Assembly: GCA_024364735.1 (NCBI GenBank)
Contig: JAGFNQ010002302.1
Coordinates: 156,444-220,443 of the forward strand
DNA: 64,000 nt
Origin: Boesenbergia rotunda
Taxonomy: Eukaryota > Streptophyta > Magnoliopsida > Zingiberales > Zingiberaceae
Direction: 5' to 3'
Position numbers and translations under genes: made by a program. Within the stretch, counting starts at the first letter, position 1. Every line of letters starts with the position of its first letter. Below, one piece after another: positions 58,319 to 64,000 of this stretch. The notes beneath the pieces were generated by a model. The model saw nothing but the letters and a program-made list of their open reading frames with translations, was not told the origin of the DNA and made no database searches.

Positions 58319-58504
58319 CAGGGCGCCCGGAACCACGCGGGCGCCCCCACCACAACCAATGCAGCAAAAGCTGCATTACAGCCTGTCGAGGGCGCCCGGA
58401 CCGTCCCGGGCGCCCCCATACAGTCAAAGTTACTGCCGTTGGCAGTAAGACCTGTCCCGGGCGCCCGAAAGCTCCCGGGCGCCCCCATTGGTTTGCCTAT
58501 ATAA
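58319..58504 (+). promoter_or_regulatory. internal GGGCGCCC array and TATA box before the second gene of B
   Basis: Three pairs of GGGCGCCC-type palindromes (58321-58486) are followed by TATATAA at 58498-58504. The start codon of the second gene is 95 bases further. Array, TATA and leader repeat the arrangement in the LTR of the same element, though the surrounding DNA is not an LTR copy. Confidence 0.75.
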
Positions 58505-58598
58505 GGCACCCGAGTTTCCCCTTCCTTCCACACCAAAATCAACCTCCTTCTTCACTTCTTTCTCTTCAAGAAGGTCTTGCAAGTCCTCATCCTCAACT

Positions 58599-59872
58599 AT
58601 GCCTCCCCGAGCTGCCCGGTACAATCTTAGTTTGCATTTAAATTTATTTTTATGCAATACTCTCATGATTCTTTTATATTTCCTTAACTTAGAAGACGCC
58701 GACCAAACCCGGCCAACCCCGATGCTGAACCAAGTCCTGACCCTAGGTTCCCTACCCTAGAGTTATGTAATAAGTTTGGTCAAACCATTTACAAGCCTAT
58801 TAAAATAAGCTATCTCAATAGGCACTTCTTTACCCAATCATACCCAATAGTAATGAATATTATCAACTTCTATCAGTTAGATAATCTTGTCTTCTGCACT
58901 CACACCATTAATGAATCTTTATGTGTAGAATTCTATAATAATATAATTTGACAAGATAATCTCATGTTTCACACTACTGTCCAAGGGATACCTTTGTCTA
59001 TCACCCCTACGTTATTGAACCGGTTCCTTGGACTACGACCCTCTCAATCCACATTCTGCTGCTATCCTCCTAGGAACCCCCCATTTGATCCTCCCTACTC
59101 ACACATTACCCTAGACACCATTCACTCCTATTTCTATAGGGCAGACCTCCCCGAAAATAGACATTTCCTAGCCGTTGAACTTCAGGCACAGGACTATGCC
59201 TTGTATAGAGTCCTAGTCCGCTGTATCTTACCACTCTCCACCAGAGATCTCGGGACCATGCGACCCTTTCATGCTTTCCTTCTCTATGCCCTAGTTCATC
59301 ACCTTGACATAGACATTGGACTTCATCTATTTCATTCTATTCTGCATGCGTCCAGTGTCACGACCCAGGGACGAGTGCGCACACCATTCTGCCATATCAT
59401 CACTTCCCTCCTTCATCACCATGGTCGTGACATTACCTTAGGCGAAATAACCGCTATGACTGACTTTGACGAAATAGGATTTAGGAACTTCTCATTAGCG
59501 GGTCTAGAGGTATCGGCCACCGGGGTTCTGAGCTGGAGACGACAGCAGGCCGGAGCTCCGATCGACTCCGACGAGGAGGTCGAAGTTGATGTCGGAGATT
59601 TAGCAGCAGCAGCCCGAGCGCACATAGATGAGCCCGCTCCACCGACACTCTACGATCGAGTGACTCAGCTAGAGACACGTGTTCAGAGCCTCCGAGAGGA
59701 AGTGGAGGCCAATCACGCCGAAAACATGGAGACAAATCTGGGCTACTATAACAGTTATATGAGCGCCCTTCGAGCCGAGAGGGAGGCCAGAGAGGCAGAG
59801 TATCACGAGATGATGACCCTATTTCGATCCTGGCAGCCAGGCTCCTCTGACCATCCCGATCCTTCGTCTTAG
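58599..59872 (+). pseudogene. second gene of element B ('putative plant transposon protein' type)
   Basis: Exon 1 is 58599-58618 (20 nt, MPPRAAR) ending CG/GTACAA. Exon 2 is 58693-59872 after TTAACTTAG: RRRPNPANPDAEPSPDPRFP, LELCNKFGQTIYKPIK, then TGA at 58949-58951 (Arg CGA likely). It continues with FHTTVQGIPLSITPTLLNRF, LGLRPSQSTFCCYPP, ALYRVLVRCILPLSTR, a DIDIGLHLFHSIL block and GEITAMTDFDEIGFRNFSLA. An acidic linker and a coiled coil (DRVTQLETRVQSLREEVEAN) end it. The core matches gene 2 of A in spacing. The C-terminal coiled coil is longer here. Function unknown; nuclear or DNA/RNA binding is only suggested by the Arg-rich start. Confidence 0.78.
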
Positions 59873-61446
59873 ATTCATTTAGCATTGTACCTATTTGACT
59901 GCCCCTACTCAGTAGGGTTGACTCATGCTTGACTGTATGACTATGTTGACTATTCTCTGTTGACCAGTTTATGAGTATTTTTAATTCAGCAGTTAGGATT
60001 GTGCTCTGTAGAATAGATTAATTTTTTTTTACTGCTCTACTTGATTTGTTTTTAAAAATAGAATTTGAAAAACTGTTTTACTTACTTTCAAAATCAGTTT
60101 TCATTTTCGACTTAGTTTTATTTTTATTTCAAAACTACCCCCTTTCAAAACTAGGGTCTTTTCGAAAATGGACTTAGCCTAGGCCCTAACCCTAGAACTG
60201 CATGCACCTATAGACTTAGAAGCCAACATCTCACAAGCACCTTAGGGCACTTTTGGTTGATAACCTAGAAAGGGTTGAGATACTTAGGTCTTTGCCTTAA
60301 TTCAAGATGCTTTAAGTCAGTGCATCTGCAGTAATTGGGGCACTAAATACAACTTACATAGCAATCAAGTTAAGTGTCAAGCTTAGAAAATCTAACTTGA
60401 ACAGAAACACTTAACTTGACTAACCCTAGCAAAAATTACTGTTTATAACAGTTAGTAAGTAGCTAATTGGGTTAGACAGGTTCCTACAGAGAAAATTGAC
60501 TGATTTAGTTTAAGTCTAATTATGAATTGGTTCAGTACAGCAAAATCTTACTTATTTCCTTTATGCAATCTTATTTCTGCTATAATTATCTGTTTTGATA
60601 TATGGCAAAGGGGGAGAGATAGGAAAGGAGAGAGTAAAATTAATTTTAGTTTCTCAAAAAGTTTTTCAAAAATTAATTTTACTTATTCAAAAAGTTTTCA
60701 AAAATTAATTTTCTTTATTCAAAGGGTTTCAAATTTTTTTTTGCTTTATTCAAAAGGGTTTCAAAATTTTATTATCCTTTATTCAAGCCTTTCAAAATTT
60801 TCTAACTTAAGCTTGTCAAATTACTTAAGTTCTTAAAGCTTTCAAAATTTTTACTTAAGCTTTCAAAATTTTGCTAAGTACTCAAGCCTTTCAAAATTTT
60901 CTAACCTAAGCTTATCAAATTTTTTACTTTAAGCTTAAGTTTCTCAAAACTGGATAAGTACAATGTTACTAAGTACTTAAAATGTTTTTTTATATTAAGT
61001 ACTTATGTTTTCCAAATGGACTCTATTTATTAAGTACTTAAATTTTTCAAAATTATTAAGCACTTAAGTACTAAAGTGTTTCAAATCTTACTAAGTACTT
61101 AAGCTTTTTAAATCTTACTAAGTACTTAAGCTTTTTAAATCCTACTAAGTACTTAAGCTAACACTTTCAAAACTTTTGAGTACCATAAAACTTAAAGCTT
61201 CAAACCTTTTAAGTACTCTAAAAATCATGCTTCAAAAACTCCTATGTACTTTTAACTTAAGTTACTGAAAGATTTCTAACTACCTAAAACTTAAGTGTTC
61301 AAAGTACAAGTAAAGTTTTTTTTTTAACCCCACGAATTTTTTAAAAATCTAGGGGGAGATTCCTTCCAGGGGGAGGGAACAAAAATTAACATTTTTTTTT
61401 CATGTTTGCTTAAACTTAACTTTTTGAACTAGGGTTGCCATAAATC
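59873..61446 (+). other. long repetitive tail of element B
   Basis: Non-coding. From 60600 to 61330 it is made of loose repeats of TTTCAAAATTT and CTAAGTACTTAAGCTTTT (TAAGTACTTA is a palindrome). It ends before the purine tract. Confidence 0.8.
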
Positions 61447-61460
61447 AAAAAGGGGGAGAT

Positions 61461-62770
61461 TGTTGGTGCAGAATGCACCCAAGTCAAACCTGTGTTTTGA
61501 TAATGACAACAGAGGTCAAAAGTTAAGTCTTACTTGTTTTCTAACAAGTTAGTCTAGTGTGCAGAAAAAGACCTAGCGAATGACTGCTAGGCACTGGCGA
61601 AGGAATGCCAGGGTCAAAAGCCCTAGCGAAGGACTGCTAGGCGCCAGGCGAAGGACAACCTAGGACTGAAGCCCTAGCGAAGGAATGCTAGGCACCGAGC
61701 GAAGGGCAGCTCGGCATCCAAGACCTGACAAAGGACCGTCAGGCAAAAGTCCAACCAGAGAAACGGTTGGCATCAGGTAAATTCTCCCGAGAGGAGTAGG
61801 TGAGGACGCGTTCCTCGTCGAGGGAACAGTAGGCGTCGGTTCGACCTAGGGCTCCATTTTGGAGACCAAAGTTAGAACCAAGACAGCTAAGGCTGTATAA
61901 TCTAACCACTTAATGTATTGTTGTGTTTTGGACTAACCCTGGATGCAGGACCGAAGGAACGTGTGTCTGTAGCTCAGAAAGCCTCAAAGGAGAGAGGCAA
62001 TGACTGAGTAGGGCGCTCGGAGTGTCCCGGGCGCCCCCAAGGTGAACACAGAACACGCAAATCAGAAACAAGCTTCGACAGTGCATCCTGCGGGCGCGCC
62101 CGCGCTCCCGGGCGCCCCCGCTGCTCCCGGGCGCCCCCTGCATCCCGGGCGCCCCCATGCGCATGCCTCGACCCAGGCCAGCTACCGAAGCTCCCTTCGA
62201 AGCCAAGCAGATAACTCTTTGACCCGGTCAATCCGAGCGCCCCGAGCGGTCCGGGCGCCCGATCAAAGCGGATCCAGAGGATCAGACGCGACCGAGACTT
62301 TGGCGGATCAAAGGCCACGTGGGGGGCGCCCCCGACATCCCGGGCGCCCCCAGGCCCTATATAAAGGGCCCTCGACCAAGGCTTCAGAACATCAATTCTC
62401 TCAACGCCTCAAAGCTCTTCTGCTCTCGCACTGCGCCTCGGAATCCTTCCAACTCGAGCCGATGACGTCCTGCTGCTCCGAAATAGTCAATCTACTCCGG
62501 ACGTCGGTAAAAAGAGCTATTTAAAAGTTTACTGTACTTAATTTGTAATCCTTTGTAAACTATCTTGCGCCTAATATAGAATTGCCCAAAGTAAACGGTC
62601 AACGACCGTGGGCCTTGGAGTAGGAGTTGACACAGGCTCCGAACCAAGTAAAAACGACTGCGTCTCTGTGTTATTGTTTTTTTATTTCCGCTGTGCACTT
62701 GCTCTTAATTTTCCGAAGAAAAATGAATTCCGATATTCACCCCCCCTCTATCGGTGTTCTTGATCCAACA
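61461..62770 (+). repeat. 3' LTR of element B
   Basis: It is 1310 bp, collinear with the 5' LTR. Hairpins lie at 61572-61770, GGGCGCCC words at 62010-62352 and the TATA box at 62358-62365. Confidence 0.95.
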
Positions 62771-64000
62771 GTGGCGAGGTTTCTCCACCTACAAAGAGCG
62801 ACAAGAGCTAGCTGGAGGTGCTCTAGGGAATCATCAACCGAAGGATCGGGATCGTCCACCTTACGGACAGCCGTGGAGTAGGAGTTTCATCTTCGAACCA
62901 CGTAAATCGGTGTGTCTTTCTTAGTTGTTTGTTTTAGTTTTTGTTATTCCACTTGCGCACTAACAACTTATAGGAAGAAAATCGAGAAGTAGTTATTCAC
63001 CCCCCTTTAGCTAGAACAACAAGGTCCCAACATCTCTCCTCCGATCTTCCTCCGCTCTCCTCCGATCGTCCTCCGCTCTCCTGCGATTGTCCTCCGCTCT
63101 CCTCTGATCCTCTTCCGCTCTCCTTTGCGCCTCAGTGGCTATCCACTGATCCATCTTCTGATCCATGGAGGCAATTTGAGAGCGTAGTTCTTGATTTTCT
63201 TCTCGTAAAGACTGCACCTCAGAAGAAGAAGCAGACGAAGTGGCATGACCCCTAGGCATCCTTAAACGATCGAATGAAACTTTGGCCTGTGAGTCAAGCC
63301 CGTAGAGGGTGGAGTTTTTTGTCCGTCCATCGACAACATCATAATATATTCGTTCAGCTGGTCGGTGGATAAAGTATGTGCCTCCCCCCTCTATCGATGG
63401 CGGAGATGCCTCGACCACTCTATTTATAATTTGATCATGTATGAAAAAGGATTATTAGAGTAATATTTAAATTGTATATGATTATTAACGTTAATAAAGA
63501 TAGAAACAATTAAATAGAATAAAGATTATTATTATACGTGTATCGCCTGTGATCGAGAATCGACAAAGGTCCCATCTTTCTTCTTATGGGTCTTCAAAAT
63601 GACCTCCATACAATTGGGCTGGCGAGCAAGATCTCGTTCCTGTATACACAAAGTTATTAGAGCCTAATTATATGAGTTTGGTAATTGATAAATGCAAAAT
63701 TTACTTGCAATAAGATAGCTTTGAATTAAACTCACCAAGTCCATGGTATGCTCAATAATAGATTTAGATCCGGATGAATGCCGGGTTGTTCCGGTGCTTG
63801 GGCCTCCTGACTCTGTATTTTTGTTGGCTCGATCCTTTTCAGCGTTTTCCTTCCATCTTTGTTCTGCCCAGGTGGTCGTCCATACACCCCAGGTCTCGAC
63901 ATTAACATATGGCGGTCGCTTCACCTTCTTTCTTAAATAATACGTGTGGCCACGGTATAACTTGGCACAATAAATATTCCAAGTATTTTTAAATTCTACC

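Larger units (their letters stand above)
54287..62775 (+). mobile_element. LTR element B: gag plus second gene, no pol
   Basis: The body is 54292-62770 (8479 bp), with GTGGC at 54287-54291 and 62771-62775. The LTRs are 54292-55604 (1313 bp) and 61461-62770 (1310 bp), about 3% different by eye. The primer site TGGTATCAGAGC is at 55607-55618 and the purine tract AAAAAGGGGGAGAT at 61447-61460. It has gag (55918-57483) and a second spliced gene (58599-59872). No protease, integrase, reverse transcriptase or RNase H was found in about 5.9 kb of internal DNA. The insertion target is the 3' LTR of element A. Confidence 0.95.
53516..63032 (+). repeat. 3' LTR of element A, interrupted by element B
   Basis: The parts are 53516-54291 and 62776-63032. 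They match the 5' LTR in order, with GGGTTGTGGC/GAGGTTTCTCC rejoined once element B and one GTGGC are left out. Differences from the 5' LTR are visibly more numerous than those between the LTRs of B, which fits A being older. Confidence 0.92.
45665..63037 (+). mobile_element. LTR element A: gag plus second gene, no pol
   Basis: The body is 45670-63032, with TCTCT at 45665-45669 and 63033-63037. The 5' LTR is 45670-46677. The primer site TGGTATTAGAGC (46680-46691) resembles initiator tRNA-Met. A purine tract AAAAAGGGGGAGA (53502-53514) precedes the 3' LTR, which is 53516-54291 plus 62776-63032 around element B. Between the LTRs are a gag gene (46845-48293) and a second spliced gene (49128-50208). 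No protease, integrase or reverse transcriptase trace was found, so it must have moved in trans. Insertions inside are solo LTR D and element B. Without them it is about 6.7 kb. Confidence 0.93.
42295..64000 (-). mobile_element. CACTA transposon 2, continuing beyond the window
   Basis: The terminus CACTACAAAAAAGTCACGG begins at 42298, preceded by TAA (possible 3-bp duplication). Subterminal ACCGACGGAA / TTCCGTCGGT repeats follow (42325-42424 and 43499-43775). A minus-strand Transposase_24-type gene (64000 to 45541) is the element's own protein. The other terminus and any Transposase_21-type gene must lie right of 64000. Inside are, from left, a tandem TRIM, a DEMETER-type captured exon, a SINE and the nested LTR elements A and B. 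Without these insertions the visible part is about 3 kb. Confidence 0.88.
45541..64000 (-). pseudogene. CACTA 2 Transposase_24-type gene, last exon interrupted by LTR element A
   Basis: Minus-strand exons: from beyond 64000 to 63736 (KRPPYVNVETWGVWTTTWAE, SGSKSIIEHTMDL), 63639 to 63538 (RQPNCMEVILKTHKKKDGTF), and about 63430 to 63038 (RIYYDVVDGRTKNSTLYGLD, then a Glu/Arg-rich coiled coil with QRRAEEDQRRAEDNRRRAED). The same reading frame resumes at 45669 after the 5-bp duplication and ends at the stop 45541-45543. The domain order (PPxVxxxxW, SxSIxEH, thread of charged repeats) fits the TNPA-like Transposase_24 family of En/Spm elements, which binds subterminal repeats. No stop was seen in these exons other than the insertion; the exact 5' splice site of the last exon is unsure. 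Confidence 0.8.

Overview
This is a plant nuclear window, very probably from a monocot (inference from GC-rich captured exons and the mix of SINE, Copia, CACTA, Harbinger and Mutator-type elements; the species cannot be named). Only two host genes stand in their own context. One is a complete five-exon reticulon-like (RTNLB) gene at 3480-4677 (+). The other is the C-terminal half of a Gfo/Idh/MocA-type oxidoreductase gene at 27569-33882 (+), whose upstream exons must lie in or beyond the 432-base N gap at 27064-27495. Nearly everything else is transposable elements in nests, many with exact target-site duplications (TSDs) that fix their ends.

Left part (1-10640): a tRNA-derived SINE with a 17-bp TSD, the RTNLB gene, about 5 kb of AT-rich DNA with tandem and inverted repeats, and a possible minus-strand promoter and first exon near 10200-10640. 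Second part (10644-21211): a MITE, then a decayed PIF/Harbinger element (transposase and Myb-like ORF1, both pseudogenes). ORF1 is split by a 6.9-kb CACTA element with TSD TAT and a captured fragment of the splicing-factor gene SPF30. The CACTA element is itself split by a 3.0-kb Harbinger-type element with TSD TAA that carries fragments of three more host genes: a receptor-like kinase (twice), a vacuolar sorting receptor and the DNA glycosylase MUTYH.

Third part (21212-27063): an old SINE split by a 2.4-kb solo LTR made largely of short hairpin repeats, and a Harbinger-type element with a Myb/SANT ORF1 pseudogene related to the gene-capturing element. Fourth part (27569-38740): the oxidoreductase gene, with a Mutator-type MITE in its last intron and a 4.65-kb Copia element (TSD TGTTT) about 200 bp behind its stop codon. 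Fifth part (38740-42297): intergenic DNA with SINE remnants and a (TA)n run.

Right part (42298 to beyond 64000): a second CACTA element whose far end is outside the window. It contains a tandem TRIM (three LTRs, two internal domains), a captured DEMETER/ROS1-type glycosylase exon, a second SINE family (20-bp TSD) and the element's own Transposase_24-type gene on the minus strand. The last exon of that gene is interrupted by LTR element A (45670-63032, TSD TCTCT), whose 3' LTR is interrupted by LTR element B (54292-62770, TSD GTGGC). A and B are related in plan. Each has a gag gene, no recognisable pol, and a second spliced gene ('putative plant transposon protein' type) with a 20-nt first exon. 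In both, a family-specific array of short palindromes lies before the TATA box of the LTR and is repeated before the second gene. The LTR of B also holds a run of eight small hairpins with differing stems and similar loops. These last features are the best candidates for something undescribed.
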